A stretch of 50,971 nucleotides of DNA from Oceanobacter kriegii DSM 6294 (GTDB taxonomy: Bacteria; Pseudomonadota; Gammaproteobacteria; Pseudomonadales; Oceanobacteraceae), in NCBI RefSeq assembly GCF_000422845.1, contig NZ_AUGV01000023.1, forward strand, positions 1 through 50,971, given 5' to 3'. Position numbers and translations under genes: made by a program. This document shows positions 27,011 to 35,971 of the stretch, piece by piece. Positions within the stretch are counted from its first letter, which is position 1. Each line of letters opens with the position of its first letter. The notes under the pieces are model-generated. The model did no database searches. It saw only the letters and a list, made by a program, of their open reading frames with translations, and was not told the DNA's origin.

Positions 27011-28783
27011 TTACTCAGCCTTTGGCTTTTCACGCAATTTGATGTGCAGGTCACGCAGCTGAGCGTTGCTCACTTCGCCTGGCGCCTTGGTCATCACACA
27101 GGCAGCAGACTGGGTTTTCGGGAAGGCGATCACTTCACGGATGCTGGTCGCACCAGTCATCAGCATGATCAGACGATCCAGACCGAAGGCCAGACCACCG
27201 TGCGGTGGCGCACCGAACTTCAGCGCGTCCAGCAGGAAGCCGAACTTCTCTTGCTGTTCTTCTTCGGAGATACCCAGACAACGGAATACAGCTTGCTGCA
27301 TATCCTGGTCGTGAATACGGATGGAACCACCGCCCAGCTCACAGCCGTTCAGTACCATGTCATAAGCGCGGGACAGCGCACCCAGTGGGTTGGCTTCCAG
27401 TTCTTCAGCAGTGCAGCTTGGTGCAGTGAATGGGTGGTGCAGTGCGGTTACGGAACCGTCGTCGTTTTCTTCGAACATCGGGAAGTCAACAACCCACAAC
27501 GCAGCCCACTCGCTGGTGTACAGGTTCATGTCTTCTGCCACCTTGCAACGCAAAGCACCCAGAGCTTCACAAACCACCTTGGTCTTGTCAGCACCGAAGA
27601 AGACGATATCGCCGTTCTTGGCGTCCAGCTTCTCCATGATCTTCAGGGTATTTTCATCACCGATGAACTTGATGATCGGAGACTGCAGGCCCTCAATGCC
27701 TTTTTCCAGTTCGTTCACCTTGATCCACGCCAGACCTTTGGCACCGTAGATGCTAACAAACTTGGTGTATTCGTCGATCTGCTTACGGGACAGCTCAGCA
27801 CCACCCGGTACTTTCAGTGCTGCAACGCGGCACTTTGGATCTTTGGCAGGCGCCGCGAATACCTTGAAGTCGATGTCTTGCAGGAATTCTTCAACATCCA
27901 CAATTTCCATCGGAATACGCATGTCCGGCTTGTCAGAGCCGTACTTGGACATGGCTTCTGCAAACGGCATACGTGGGAAATCGCCCAGATCTACACCCAG
28001 CTCTTTCTGGAAGATGCCTTTGATCATGTCCTGAGTCATGCCCATGATCTGCTCTTCGTCGATGAAAGAGGCTTCGATATCGATCTGGGTGAATTCAGGC
28101 TGACGGTCGGCACGCAGGTCTTCGTCACGGAAACACTTGGCAATCTGGTAGTAGCGGTCGAAACCGGACACCATCAGCAGCTGCTTGAACAGCTGTGGAG
28201 ACTGCGGCAGTGCGAAGAAGTTACCTTCGTGAGTACGGCTTGGCACCAGGTAGTCACGAGCACCTTCCGGCGTTGCACGGGTCAGGATCGGGGTTTCGAT
28301 ATCCAGGAAGCCGTTTTCGTCCAGGTAGTTACGAACACCGGAAGTTACCTTGGAGCGGAAGCGCAGCTTGTCCTGCATCTCTGGACGACGCATGTCCATG
28401 AAACGGTACTTCAGACGAATGTCTTCGCCCACGTCGGTGTAGCCGTCCAGTGGGAATGGCGGAGTCTGAGCCTTGTTCAGGACAACGATTTCCTTGCCCA
28501 GAACTTCGATCATGCCGGTTTTCATGTTGGCATTGGTGGTGCCTTCAGGACGACCACGTACACGACCGGTAATCTGGATAACGAACTCGGAACGCACGCT
28601 GTCAGCGGTATTGAAGGCTTCAACGGTATCCGGGTCGAAAACTACCTGAACCAGACCTTCGCGATCACGAACGTCCAGGAAGATAACGCCACCGTGGTCA
28701 CGGCGACGGTGTACCCAGCCACAGAAAGTAACTGTTTGATCAATCAGTGTTTCGTTGATATCACCACAATAGTGAGTGCGCAT
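27011..28783 (-). CDS. aspS: Aspartate--tRNA ligase
   Basis: 590 residues, the bacterial-type class II AspRS. The N-terminal OB-fold anticodon-binding domain reads [26 protein letters not shown]. Class II motif 2 is [18 protein letters not shown] and motif 3 is [13 protein letters not shown]. The GAD insertion domain of bacterial enzymes lies between about residues 285 and 420. Length and start ([11 protein letters not shown]) are as expected. It charges tRNA-Asp with aspartate. It is a single-gene unit between a terminator and a divergent promoter region. Confidence 0.97.
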   Translation of the reverse strand: MRTHYCGDINETLIDQTVTFCGWVHRRRDHGGVIFLDVRDREGLVQVVFDPDTVEAFNTADSVRSEFVIQITGRVRGRPEGTTNANMKTGMIEVLGKEIVVLNKAQTPPFPLDGYTDVGEDIRLKYRFMDMRRPEMQDKLRFRSKVTSGVRNYLDENGFLDIETPILTRATPEGARDYLVPSRTHEGNFFALPQSPQLFKQLLMVSGFDRYYQIAKCFRDEDLRADRQPEFTQIDIEASFIDEEQIMGMTQDMIKGIFQKELGVDLGDFPRMPFAEAMSKYGSDKPDMRIPMEIVDVEEFLQDIDFKVFAAPAKDPKCRVAALKVPGGAELSRKQIDEYTKFVSIYGAKGLAWIKVNELEKGIEGLQSPIIKFIGDENTLKIMEKLDAKNGDIVFFGADKTKVVCEALGALRCKVAEDMNLYTSEWAALWVVDFPMFEENDDGSVTALHHPFTAPSCTAEELEANPLGALSRAYDMVLNGCELGGGSIRIHDQDMQQAVFRCLGISEEEQQEKFGFLLDALKFGAPPHGGLAFGLDRLIMLMTGATSIREVIAFPKTQSAACVMTKAPGEVSNAQLRDLHIKLREKPKAE

Positions 28784-28979
28784 TGTAGGGTCCTGCTACC
28801 AGTGAGTGTCACGCCGCCGACCCGGCTCAAAAAACGAGCACCTCAGGCGGCGAGCTGTACAGATTTTAAAAGGCGGGCATTATAGCGGGAATTCTCCGGC
28901 CTCGTCACGGGTGTAACAGCTCATCCTTGCACGACTGGTTGGGAATATTGATCACCTGCACACAACACGTACAGCAACC

Positions 28980-29576
28980 ATGTCCTTGATCCCACTTCTG
29001 AACGAAATCCGTGACTGTTCTCACTGCAAAGAGCACCTGCCTCTGGGGCCAAGACCGGTGGTACGCGCCAGTGAAACCGCCAGAATATTAATTATTGGCC
29101 AGGCACCGGGCACCAAAGTCCACGCCTCGGGGATTCCATGGGACGACGCCAGCGGCAAACGCTTGCGTGAATGGTTGGCACTGACGCCAGAGCAATTTTA
29201 CGACGAAACCCACATAGCCATTGTGCCAATGGGCTTTTGCTATCCGGGGAAAGGTAAAAGTGGTGACTTGCCGCCGCGCAAGGAATGCGCGCCGCTATGG
29301 CACAAGCTGCTGCTGGAGCAAATGCCCAGCCTCGAGCTGGTTTTGCTGATCGGTCAATACGCCCAAAACTACTATTTGCCTGCCGACTTTCTGAAACAGC
29401 ACAAGACACTGACCGAACGGGTACAGAACTGGCAACAAGTACCGAGGCCGTTTTATGTGTTGCCCCATCCATCACCAAGAAATCAGATATGGCTTAAAAA
29501 GAATCCGTGGTTTGAATCTAATGTAGTGTCTGAAATAAGAACCCAGTGCCATAAATCACTTGGATTATGCGACTAA
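28980..29576 (+). CDS. Uracil-DNA glycosylase family protein
   Basis: 198 residues of the COG1573-like UDG superfamily. Motif A is GQAPGTKVH near residue 40 and motif B is LPHPSPRNQIW near 160. Cysteines at 13, 16, 87 and 103 have the spacing C-x2-C-x70-C-x15-C, like the 4Fe-4S site of family 4/5 UDGs. Motif A differs from the classical GEAPGxxE of family 4, so substrate preference is open. It would excise uracil or a related damaged base from DNA. It starts divergently from aspS and ends before a plus-strand terminator. Confidence 0.85.
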   Translation: MSLIPLLNEIRDCSHCKEHLPLGPRPVVRASETARILIIGQAPGTKVHASGIPWDDASGKRLREWLALTPEQFYDETHIAIVPMGFCYPGKGKSGDLPPRKECAPLWHKLLLEQMPSLELVLLIGQYAQNYYLPADFLKQHKTLTERVQNWQQVPRPFYVLPHPSPRNQIWLKKNPWFESNVVSEIRTQCHKSLGLCD

Positions 29577-29651
29577 CGCACAGGAAATTATACTACCGGG
29601 AAGCTCGCATATATCCACTAATATCCACGAACAACCACTAAGAACTACCAA

Positions 29652-29676
29652 GGGGTGGCCATCATCTGGCCACCCC
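29652..29676 (+). terminator. Intrinsic terminator after the UDG-family gene
   Basis: GGGGTGGCCA / TGGCCACCCC stem with a T-rich tail on the plus strand. Confidence 0.75.
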
Positions 29677-29715
29677 TGATTTATATTTTTCAGATATCGT
29701 GGATAAATTTCCGAT

Positions 29716-30198
29716 TTAAGCAGCAGAGCTGGTTTGCTGCTCCAACGCCTCACTGTCCACTTTCTGACTGGCTACCGCCTGAGCTCCACCAATCGAAATC
29801 TGACGAGGTTTGGCCGCCTCCGGGATTTCCTTTTTCAGGCTAATGGTCAGCAAGCCATCCTGAAGATCCGCGCCAGTCACTTCAACGTGATCCGCCAGGT
29901 TGAACTTACGCTCGAAGCTGCGATAGGCAATGCCCTGATGCAAGTATTTGCGGGACTCTTCGCCCTCTTTCTTGCCCTTAACGGTCAACACATTCTCATG
30001 CACCTGAAGATCCAGCTCTTCGCGACGGAAGCCCGCCACGGCCAGCGCAATCGAGTACTGATTCTCGTCCAGCGCCTCAATGTTGTATGGAGGGTAGCCG
30101 GAACCTGCGTCTGTTTTGGTGGCCGCATCCAACATATTAAACAGATGATCAAAGCCGATGCTGTTACGGTACAGAGGTGCAAAATCAATACGGTTCAT
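29716..30198 (-). CDS. ibpA: Small heat-shock protein, IbpA/Hsp20 family
   Basis: 160 residues. It is a holdase chaperone that binds unfolding proteins in the cytoplasm. The alpha-crystallin domain spans about residues 35-130 (PPYNIEALDENQYSIALAVAGF to LQDGLLTISLKKEIPE). The N-terminus MNRIDFAPLYRNSIGFDHLF is typical of IbpA/IbpB. The C-terminal tail keeps the I-x-I motif (RQISIGG). The start at 30198 has AGGAG at the right distance. A sigma-32 promoter lies about 125-150 bp upstream, with a structured leader between. Confidence 0.95.
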   Translation of the reverse strand: MNRIDFAPLYRNSIGFDHLFNMLDAATKTDAGSGYPPYNIEALDENQYSIALAVAGFRREELDLQVHENVLTVKGKKEGEESRKYLHQGIAYRSFERKFNLADHVEVTGADLQDGLLTISLKKEIPEAAKPRQISIGGAQAVASQKVDSEALEQQTSSAA

Positions 30199-30253
30199 AA
30201 TATATCTCCTGTGGTTGCTCCAAAGACACAACCGATAAATTAAATACAAAATG

Positions 30254-30273
30254 AACAACTCTCGAGTGTTGTT
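30254..30273 (-). promoter_or_regulatory. Near-palindrome in the ibpA 5' leader
   Basis: A 20-bp near-perfect palindrome centred on CTCGAG lies inside the roughly 115-nt leader. A second hairpin, GGTTG / CAACC, sits directly before the AGGAG ribosome site. Leaders of this size upstream of ibpA genes are often RNA thermometers, but the typical ROSE U(U/C)GCU motif is not obvious here. Confidence 0.5.
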
Positions 30274-30321
30274 TGTGGCGATGACCCTTAATCAGTTTGG
30301 CATCATCCGCTCACACTACTT

Positions 30322-30349
30322 AGATATGGCCTACCAAATCGCTTTCAAG
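30322..30349 (-). promoter_or_regulatory. Sigma-32 heat-shock promoter of ibpA
   Basis: On the minus strand CTTGAAA (30349-30343), a 13-nt spacer, then GCCATATCT close to the CCCCATNT consensus (30330-30322). This is a near-consensus RpoH promoter oriented toward ibpA. Confidence 0.85.
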
Positions 30350-30386
30350 GGTTTAAAACAAAAAAATTGAAAATTTTTTCGGCAAT

Positions 30387-30412
30387 AAAAAAGGCGCTAT
30401 TCAAGCGCCTTA
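30387..30412 (-). terminator. Intrinsic terminator of the HIT-gloB operon
   Basis: AAGGCGC / GCGCCTT hairpin followed by six T on the minus strand. Confidence 0.85.
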
Positions 30413-30471
30413 TCATGTCGATCTATTTATATGGAGATTATCCCAAAGGATTTCAATGGCCAGAGACCCCC

Positions 30472-31284
30472 TCACCATTGATCCCGCAAACGTCTCAGCG
30501 CCTTGAACACATCGCGGTCACCCAACCCCAGGGCCGGGAACTGCTGCAACAGCACTTCGCGGATTTCTGGCTGATTCAAACGCAGGAACGAGTTGTAGCT
30601 ACGCTCCTGACCCAGATTCATCACCGGCATATCGTCCGGCTCACAGCCAGACACCTGATCCTGCCAGTACTGAATCATGTCATTACCCGGCTCACGGGTC
30701 TGCGCAAACGCCAGATTATTCTTCATGTAGTCATGGCCGGGGTACAGCAACACATCATCGGCCAGCGGCTGAAAGCGAGAAACAAAGGTGTCGTACAAAG
30801 TATCGGGATCACCACCAAACGGCACACTACATTTGCCGGCTCCGGCGTTGAACAAGGTATCACCTGAAAACAGCACAGGCTCGCCATTCGGGCCAGAGCT
30901 TGTCGAGTCACGATCACTCAGCAAGCACAGGTGCACAGCAGTATGCCCCGGCGTAAACAGTACGTTAAACGCCAGACTGCCCAGCTCGACACGGTCGCCC
31001 GCCTGCAAGCCGCGATCAACGTCCGGAATCACACACCGAGCGGCTTCGTAAGCCAGAATCTCTGCACCTGTCGCAGCCTTTACGCCCGGGTTACCGCCAA
31101 TATGATCATGATGTTCGTGGGTATTGATGATCAACTTGATACTCAACCCCTGCGCTTCCGCCATTGCTAACACCACATCGGCGTCCAAGGGATCGATAGC
31201 AATGGCCTGACGGGTGTCTTCGCAACCAATGACGTAGTTGTAATTGCGCAAATTGTTATTCATGTAACGTCGCAAGACGATCAT
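30472..31284 (-). CDS. gloB: Hydroxyacylglutathione hydrolase (glyoxalase II)
   Basis: 270 residues, metallo-beta-lactamase fold. The metal ligands THEHHDH near residue 55, FTPGHT near 110, SGDTLFNAG near 141 and PGHDYM near 182 are all present. The all-helical C-terminal region of glyoxalase II follows (NSFLRLNQPEIRE). It hydrolyses S-lactoylglutathione to lactate and glutathione in methylglyoxal detoxification. The loop SDRDSTSSGPNGEP near 123 is a little longer than in short family members. It lies 33 bp downstream of a HIT-family gene on the same strand and has GGAGG before its ATG. Confidence 0.93.
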   Translation of the reverse strand: MIVLRRYMNNNLRNYNYVIGCEDTRQAIAIDPLDADVVLAMAEAQGLSIKLIINTHEHHDHIGGNPGVKAATGAEILAYEAARCVIPDVDRGLQAGDRVELGSLAFNVLFTPGHTAVHLCLLSDRDSTSSGPNGEPVLFSGDTLFNAGAGKCSVPFGGDPDTLYDTFVSRFQPLADDVLLYPGHDYMKNNLAFAQTREPGNDMIQYWQDQVSGCEPDDMPVMNLGQERSYNSFLRLNQPEIREVLLQQFPALGLGDRDVFKALRRLRDQW

Positions 31285-31317
31285 AGCGGCCTCCGTCAGG
31301 CAGGTTGAGTGCAGGAA

Positions 31318-31776
31318 TTACCAGTAGATGTTGTTTTCAACATCATCCGAGCCATCAATGTCTTCGACAAAATGACTGGAGAACAACCCCTTCAGCTCAT
31401 GTACTCGTTTTTCCAGCTCTGCGTCGGTGTACGGCACCGCCGGGCTGTATCCCCATACAGGGCCAGGCCAGGCCGGGTCGTTCTCCTTACGCGCCACATG
31501 GTGTACGTGCAACTGCGGCACCACGTTACCAAGCTCGGCGACGTTCATGGATTTGGCGGAATACAGATCAGCCATTTTTTCGGCCACCCAGGCAGACTCA
31601 CGCATCAGCTGGGTCTGGTCAGCGATCGACAGATGGTAGTATTCACGGGCATCTACGCGAGCCGGAACCAAAATCACCCATGGATAACGGCTGTCGTTCA
31701 TTAACAGCACCTGGCACAGTGGCAAGCGACCAATAAACACAGTGTCTTGTTGCAGTCGACTATCGAGCGTAAACAT
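31318..31776 (-). CDS. HIT-family nucleotide-binding protein
   Basis: 152 residues. The histidine-triad motif reads QLHVHHVAR near residue 88, following the conserved block AELGNVVPQ. HIT proteins hydrolyse or transfer nucleotide monophosphates; the substrate of this branch is not known to me. It has AGGAG before the ATG and is the first gene of a likely operon with gloB. Confidence 0.88.
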   Translation of the reverse strand: MFTLDSRLQQDTVFIGRLPLCQVLLMNDSRYPWVILVPARVDAREYYHLSIADQTQLMRESAWVAEKMADLYSAKSMNVAELGNVVPQLHVHHVARKENDPAWPGPVWGYSPAVPYTDAELEKRVHELKGLFSSHFVEDIDGSDDVENNIYW

Positions 31777-31902
31777 AATGAAGCTCCTTGAATAAAGCGG
31801 AATGCCTGTTGGTCAGGCAAGAGCAGATACAACTTGTGTGACATCTATTCTGCCCCTTTGATTCTTCATGTTAGGCAAAAGCTACCCTCAGGTCACTGAT
31901 TT

Positions 31903-33123
31903 ATGGCGGTTTTTCAAGTTATCCAAAGTGTCGACCAGCTGGGAAAAGCGGTCTGGGACCACCTTAACCAGCAGCGCTACCCCTTTCTGGACTACCGGTT
32001 TTTGAAGGCGCTGGAACAACAGCGCTGCATCGGTGGCGACAGCGGCTGGCAGCCGCAATACCTGGCACTGTATCTGGATGAGCCAACGGAGGCCGAGCTG
32101 GCCAATGCTCGTCCGGATGCCGTTCTGCCAACCTTCCTGAAAGAACACAGCTACGGCGAATACGTATTCGACTGGAGCTGGGCCGAAGCCTATCAACGTC
32201 ATGGTTTTCAGTATTACCCCAAGCTGTTGTGCGCTGCCCCTTTCACCCCCGCAACCGGGCCAAGACTGCTGTTTAACGAGCAATCGCACACCGCAGAAGC
32301 GTTGTGGCTAGCTGCCATTACCGCGTTGGATAACTGGTCTGACACCGAACGCATGTCCGGCTGGCATCTGAATTTTCCCAATCAGCGTGACACCAGAGCC
32401 TTACAGGAATTATCCGAATCCCATGCACTACTGTTCCGGCGTGCCTGCCAGTTTCATTGGTTCAATCGTGACTACCGCTCGTTCGACCACTTTCTGGAAA
32501 CCTTCAGCAGCCGCAAGCGCAAGTCGGTCAAAAAGGAACGCAAGCGGATTCAGGAAGGTGGAATTGAGTTACGCCGCCTGACCGCCGCCACCCTGACAAC
32601 AGACGCGATTGAACGCTTTTACACCTGCTACCAGCTGACCTACATGAAACGTGGCATGCAGGGCTATCTGAACAAGGGCTTTTTCAAACAACTGGTGGAA
32701 ACCATGGCAGAGCAGATGCTGCTGGTGGAAGCCTGGCTGGATCAACAACATCTGGCATCGGCACTGTACTTCTTTGACGACCAGACACTGTACGGGCGCT
32801 ACTGGGGCTGCCTGGACGAGTACGACGGCCTGCATTTTGAAGCCTGCTATTACCAGGGCATTGAGTTTTGTATAGAACGCTCACTATCGCATTTTGACCC
32901 GGGCACCCAGGGCGAACACAAGATTGCCCGAGGTTTTGAGCCAGTGCTAACTACCAGCCTGCACCGACTGCATCAACCAGACTTCAACGCCGCAGTAGCG
33001 GATTTTCTGGAGCAGGAACTGCCCCACATTCTGGAATACCAGCAGCAAGCAAGAACCCTGCTGCCGTTCAAGGAAGATGCCTTTGGCGCAGACTCTTCAG
33101 GGTTAAAAGAATTTGCTCCCTGA
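31903..33123 (+). CDS. FemAB/GNAT-like protein of the DUF482 (COG3146) family
   Basis: 406 residues, soluble. The family-typical block SSRKRKSVKKERKRI lies near residue 205, followed by FYTCYQLTYMKRG. C-terminal segments are YGRYWGCLDEYDGLHFEACYYQ and FDPGTQGEHKIARGF. This family (Pfam FemAB_like, PF04339) has tandem GNAT-like folds related to FemABX peptidyl transferases, but no substrate is established; the old label peptidoglycan biosynthesis/recognition is only suggestive. It is divergent from the HIT-gloB operon. Confidence 0.9.
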   Translation: MAVFQVIQSVDQLGKAVWDHLNQQRYPFLDYRFLKALEQQRCIGGDSGWQPQYLALYLDEPTEAELANARPDAVLPTFLKEHSYGEYVFDWSWAEAYQRHGFQYYPKLLCAAPFTPATGPRLLFNEQSHTAEALWLAAITALDNWSDTERMSGWHLNFPNQRDTRALQELSESHALLFRRACQFHWFNRDYRSFDHFLETFSSRKRKSVKKERKRIQEGGIELRRLTAATLTTDAIERFYTCYQLTYMKRGMQGYLNKGFFKQLVETMAEQMLLVEAWLDQQHLASALYFFDDQTLYGRYWGCLDEYDGLHFEACYYQGIEFCIERSLSHFDPGTQGEHKIARGFEPVLTTSLHRLHQPDFNAAVADFLEQELPHILEYQQQARTLLPFKEDAFGADSSGLKEFAP

Positions 33124-33148
33124 GCCCGCGTTAGTAAGCATGGACTGA

Positions 33149-34072
33149 TTACTGACCGTTGGAATCCAACGGCCGGACTTTCGGCAAACCAAAAGGCGAT
33201 GGTCTGAAGCTGCCGTATACCGCCAACCGCTCCGTTCCGGGCTTGGCATAGCCTCGGTGGTGCCAGCCGCGCACATCCGCCAGCACCAATGTGTTTTCTT
33301 TCACGACCAGAGGCTGAGGCACATCGCCATATTGGGCGTTTGCTTCCGCCGCCGAGCAACGAAACGCACCACCCTTATTGTTTTCAGAAGCCCAAATAGA
33401 CCGGGCTTTCTCCCAACGCCAGCGCTGCTCGTTAAAACGCTGACTGCCTTTCAGATAATGCAACGGGCCGCATTCCTCGCTGACGTCTGACAGGGCAAAC
33501 CAGAACTTGACGCAGGAATGGAAGGTATCCCGATGGATATCGCGCTGGTTATCCGGGCGTCCACCGTCACTGCCTTGAATCAACCGATAGAGCAGCAACC
33601 GTCGTGGCTCAAAGCGGCAGCCGGACGCGTACTCCAGCAATCGCCGAAACCGCGGATTATCAGCTAGCCTGGACAACACGTCGTCGCTGGGCAGGGTGTA
33701 AAAGCGATTGACCGTACTGCCATCACAGCGGTCAAACCCCCAGTTGTAGATATGCGGTTTGCCAAAACCGGCATCCCGATAGCTCGGCGCAGGTCCTGTT
33801 GCATCGGCTGCTTGCATGACCGCTTCGGCTTTGGCCTTGAGAATCTTGTAATCCTGCGGCTCCAGAAACCCTTCCAGCGCCACAAAGCCATCGCGACGAA
33901 ACTGTTGCATCTCTTCCGTCAGCTTGCCACGAAACAACCACCAGCGCCGCGCGGCCAAAAACACATCCGACAAGCGGATTCTTGCCAGATGCAAGCCACA
34001 ACGGTTGGCCCAACGCGAACCGATAACAGGATCGGAAAAGCTCTTGCGGGCCGTAAATACTTGCCAAACCAA
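33149..34072 (-). CDS. Phytanoyl-CoA dioxygenase (PhyH) family protein
   Basis: 307 residues. The Fe(II)/2-oxoglutarate facial triad is visible as HRD in DIHRDTFHS near residue 195 and a distal His in GWHHRGYAKPG near 270. The 2-oxoglutarate-binding Arg follows in TERLAVYGSFR. It would hydroxylate a small molecule; substrate unknown. The encoded start is a TTG, so the true start is uncertain and may be internal, before GKLTEEMQQFRRDGFVALEG. It converges on the DUF482 gene with a 25-bp gap. Confidence 0.82.
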   Translation of the reverse strand: MVWQVFTARKSFSDPVIGSRWANRCGLHLARIRLSDVFLAARRWWLFRGKLTEEMQQFRRDGFVALEGFLEPQDYKILKAKAEAVMQAADATGPAPSYRDAGFGKPHIYNWGFDRCDGSTVNRFYTLPSDDVLSRLADNPRFRRLLEYASGCRFEPRRLLLYRLIQGSDGGRPDNQRDIHRDTFHSCVKFWFALSDVSEECGPLHYLKGSQRFNEQRWRWEKARSIWASENNKGGAFRCSAAEANAQYGDVPQPLVVKENTLVLADVRGWHHRGYAKPGTERLAVYGSFRPSPFGLPKVRPLDSNGQ

Positions 34073-34177
34073 ACGAAAATTCCTTGTTCAAACCAACCGG
34101 GCATCAAGGCCACAGCATTGACCGTGCGAAATGTAACATTCAAACTTGGCCGTTGTTTACTCCGATGGTCAATTTGA

Positions 34178-34390
34178 ATGTCACTGCAAGCCTATAAAGT
34201 CGAACATATCCTGGTTTTCTCCAGCAAAGGCACTGAAGCCAAACTGCTGGCAGCGCCGAAGTTGCGGCCCATGGAAGAGTGGCGGGAAGACGTTGCCGGC
34301 TGGGTTGCCCTGCGTGCAGAGCGCACCCCGGAACTGGACGAACTGGTGAACCCGGAAGCCACCGAGCCCTATATTCATCAGGGAAGCTGA
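34178..34390 (+). CDS. Small hypothetical protein
   Basis: 70 residues, charged, with a Glu/Pro/Trp-rich second half (RPMEEWREDVAGWVALRAER). It lacks a clear ribosome site. It lies in an otherwise empty gap, is followed within 30 bp by a strong terminator in the same orientation, and its codon use resembles its neighbours. It may be a genuine small gene; no family recognised. Confidence 0.45.
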   Translation: MSLQAYKVEHILVFSSKGTEAKLLAAPKLRPMEEWREDVAGWVALRAERTPELDELVNPEATEPYIHQGS

Positions 34391-34418
34391 TCCTTCAGGG
34401 ATAAAAAACACAGCATAA

Positions 34419-34454
34419 AAAAACCCCGCCGGGCATTGGCCCTGCGGGTTTTGT
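34419..34454 (+). terminator. Intrinsic terminator
   Basis: AAAACCCCGC / GCGGGTTTTG stem with a T-rich tail on the plus strand. A second hairpin AGCCCG / CGGGCT at 34461-34482 lies just before the yqhA end. Confidence 0.7.
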
Positions 34455-34494
34455 TTGACAAGCCCGAACCCATTTCCGGGCTCAAACCCGTTAA

Positions 34495-34992
34495 TTAGTG
34501 CGCTTTACGAGTCGACTTGTCCAGCAAGCCCATCGCCACAGCCGACACCACAAAGGTAAGGTGAATAATCACGTACCACATCAGCTTATCGTTCGGTACG
34601 TTCTTGGCGTTCATAAACACCTTCAACAGGTGAATTGACGATATCGCCACAATCGACGCCGCGACTTTATTCTTCAGCGAACCCGTATCCAGTTTACCCA
34701 GCCAGTCCAGCTTCTCGGTGCCCTCGCCCAGATCAATACGGGATACAAAGTTTTCATAGCCAGAAAACATCACCATTACGATCAAACCGCCCACCAGCGC
34801 CAGGTCGATCAACGACAGTATCACCAACACCATATCGGTCTCGGTAATTTCAACAATGTGCGGCAGCAAGTGCGCCACTTCGATAAAGAACTTGATACCC
34901 AGCGCCAGCAGCGCAAGGCTCAAACCAAGGTAGATTGGGGCCAGAATCCATCGAGCAGAATAAATCAGCTGCTCAACCAAACGTTCAATCAT
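34495..34992 (-). CDS. yqhA: UPF0114/YqhA family inner-membrane protein (TIGR00645)
   Basis: 165 residues with four predicted membrane helices: about 13-35, 52-76, 108-125 and 135-155. The family block [21 protein letters not shown] is partly conserved at about 104-125. YqhA proteins are small inner-membrane proteins of unclear function. The gene is transcribed in the same direction as the neighbouring disrupted MAPEG gene, whose displaced 3' end lies 19 bp before its start. Confidence 0.88.
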   Translation of the reverse strand: MIERLVEQLIYSARWILAPIYLGLSLALLALGIKFFIEVAHLLPHIVEITETDMVLVILSLIDLALVGGLIVMVMFSGYENFVSRIDLGEGTEKLDWLGKLDTGSLKNKVAASIVAISSIHLLKVFMNAKNVPNDKLMWYVIIHLTFVVSAVAMGLLDKSTRKAH

Positions 34993-35010
34993 GGATGTAG
35001 ATCTCTTCCT

Positions 35011-35134
35011 TCAGGATAAAAAACGAACCATAGAAACCGCCATAATGGCCAGTGCAGACACAACCAGCGACGCAAAGGTTAATGCCATCCCGGCAAAGCG
35101 GATTCTGAAATTTTCCTTCAACTGACTGATGCTA
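35011..35134 (-). pseudogene. Displaced 3' end of the MAPEG gene
   Basis: The minus strand from 35134 to a TGA at 35013-35011 encodes, in one frame, an open stretch containing LKENFRIRFAGMALTF and VVSALAIMAVSMVRFLS. It has a hydrophobic helix and no convincing start. This is what the C-terminus of a YecN-type MAPEG protein should look like after the GRLVHA motif (compare the fourth helix of E. coli YecN). It is cut off from the rest of the gene by the 282-bp inverted-repeat element. Confidence 0.75.
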
Positions 35135-35416
35135 AAGGGGCCATCTATTTAATCATGCACGGCTCTGCGCGAGTGTTGCCGTTGTTCAGGGCAAGGCGAC
35201 GAATGCAGCGAAATGACGAACCTGTCCGGTCGAGTCTTTTCAAATTCGTCAACACCGCACTGGGCGGCGGCAACCCGCGCCCTACGGGGGCTGCCGGATG
35301 ATCTCGACTCTGTGTCGCCGACTTTTGACTTGACCCGTCAGGCCTGCAAGTCGGCTTCGTGATTCGAAACCATCCGGTAGCCCAGAGCCTGCACCGGATT
35401 AAATAGATGACCCCTT
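35135..35416. mobile_element. 282-bp MITE-like inverted-repeat element inserted in a MAPEG gene
   Basis: The ends are a 20-bp inverted repeat with one mismatch: aaggggccatctatttaatc at 35135-35154, and gattaaatagatgacccctt at 35397-35416. Similarity continues inward imperfectly through TGCA-GGCTCTG, giving TIRs of about 35 bp. TA dinucleotides border both ends, suggesting a TA-type target duplication. The interior has no transposase-sized reading frame, so the element would need a transposase supplied from elsewhere. Confidence 0.8.
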
Positions 35417-35712
35417 ACGGCATGCACAAGACGGCCGACCACCAGCATCAGGCACAAGCTGCCCACCAGCCAGTCAGCCACCTGCATCTGCTCCAGGCCA
35501 TACAGTAGCAACAGCGCCATCGGCACGTATTCGGTAAAGTTGCCTTGGGCTCGAATAGCCCGTTGCAGATCGACGTGCCCGCCATCGCCAATGGCCACCA
35601 GATGCCGTTTGCGCAGTTTTACCACCCGCAATGACAAATAGACCAGCACCAGCGCCAGAATTGCTGCAGCAAATACCGCCATACCCACTGTCCCCTGTGC
35701 ATCGTCAGTCAA
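35338..35712 (-). pseudogene. MAPEG-family membrane protein, C-terminally truncated by insertion
   Basis: 124 codons. Residues 1-99 are a normal MAPEG/YecN-like protein: helix 1 at about 11-32, GDGGHVDLQRAIRAQGNFTEY (the conserved glutathione-site-like block) and helices up to GRLVHAV. Codons from about residue 100 to the stop lie inside the inserted element and encode an unrelated, non-hydrophobic tail. The fourth helix is therefore lost; its original coding sequence sits beyond the element at 35011-35134. Met11, after a GGGGA-like site, may be the true start. Function of the truncated product is doubtful. Confidence 0.85.
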
Positions 35713-35786
35713 ACTCAGACCGCGACGTTACCAGAGGGTTGCCATCGGCGCTATTGGTCCGACGAATTATTCATAGGCACAAAAAA

Positions 35787-35804
35787 GCCCGGCAATTGCC
35801 GGGC
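35787..35804 (-). terminator. Distal intrinsic terminator of dctQM
   Basis: GCCCGGCAA / TTGCCGGGC stem followed by TTTTTT on the minus strand, in the gap between dctM and the MAPEG gene. Confidence 0.75.
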
Positions 35805-35922
35805 GAAGTCGCTGTTGCAAACCACAATCATGCACAGCCAACAGAGTGCTGACATCACATCAGCTGACTCACACGAGTCGGAGGACCTGGTTATACCCGG
35901 CCAGTCAGGCCGGGCTTGTAGA

Positions 35923-35950
35923 ATAAAAACGGGCTACAGGCGTAGCCCAA
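35923..35950 (-). terminator. Proximal intrinsic terminator of dctQM
   Basis: GGGCTAC / GTAGCCC stem followed by GTTTTTATT on the minus strand, about 22 bp after the dctM stop. Confidence 0.85.
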
Positions 35951-35971
35951 GGGCTCTCGATTAATCGGTAA

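Noticed and set aside
26888-28885. 665-codon open frame on the plus strand opposite aspS
   Set aside because: It is the antisense shadow of a well-conserved synthetase; its His/Gln/Val-rich composition shows no domain and has no ribosome site.
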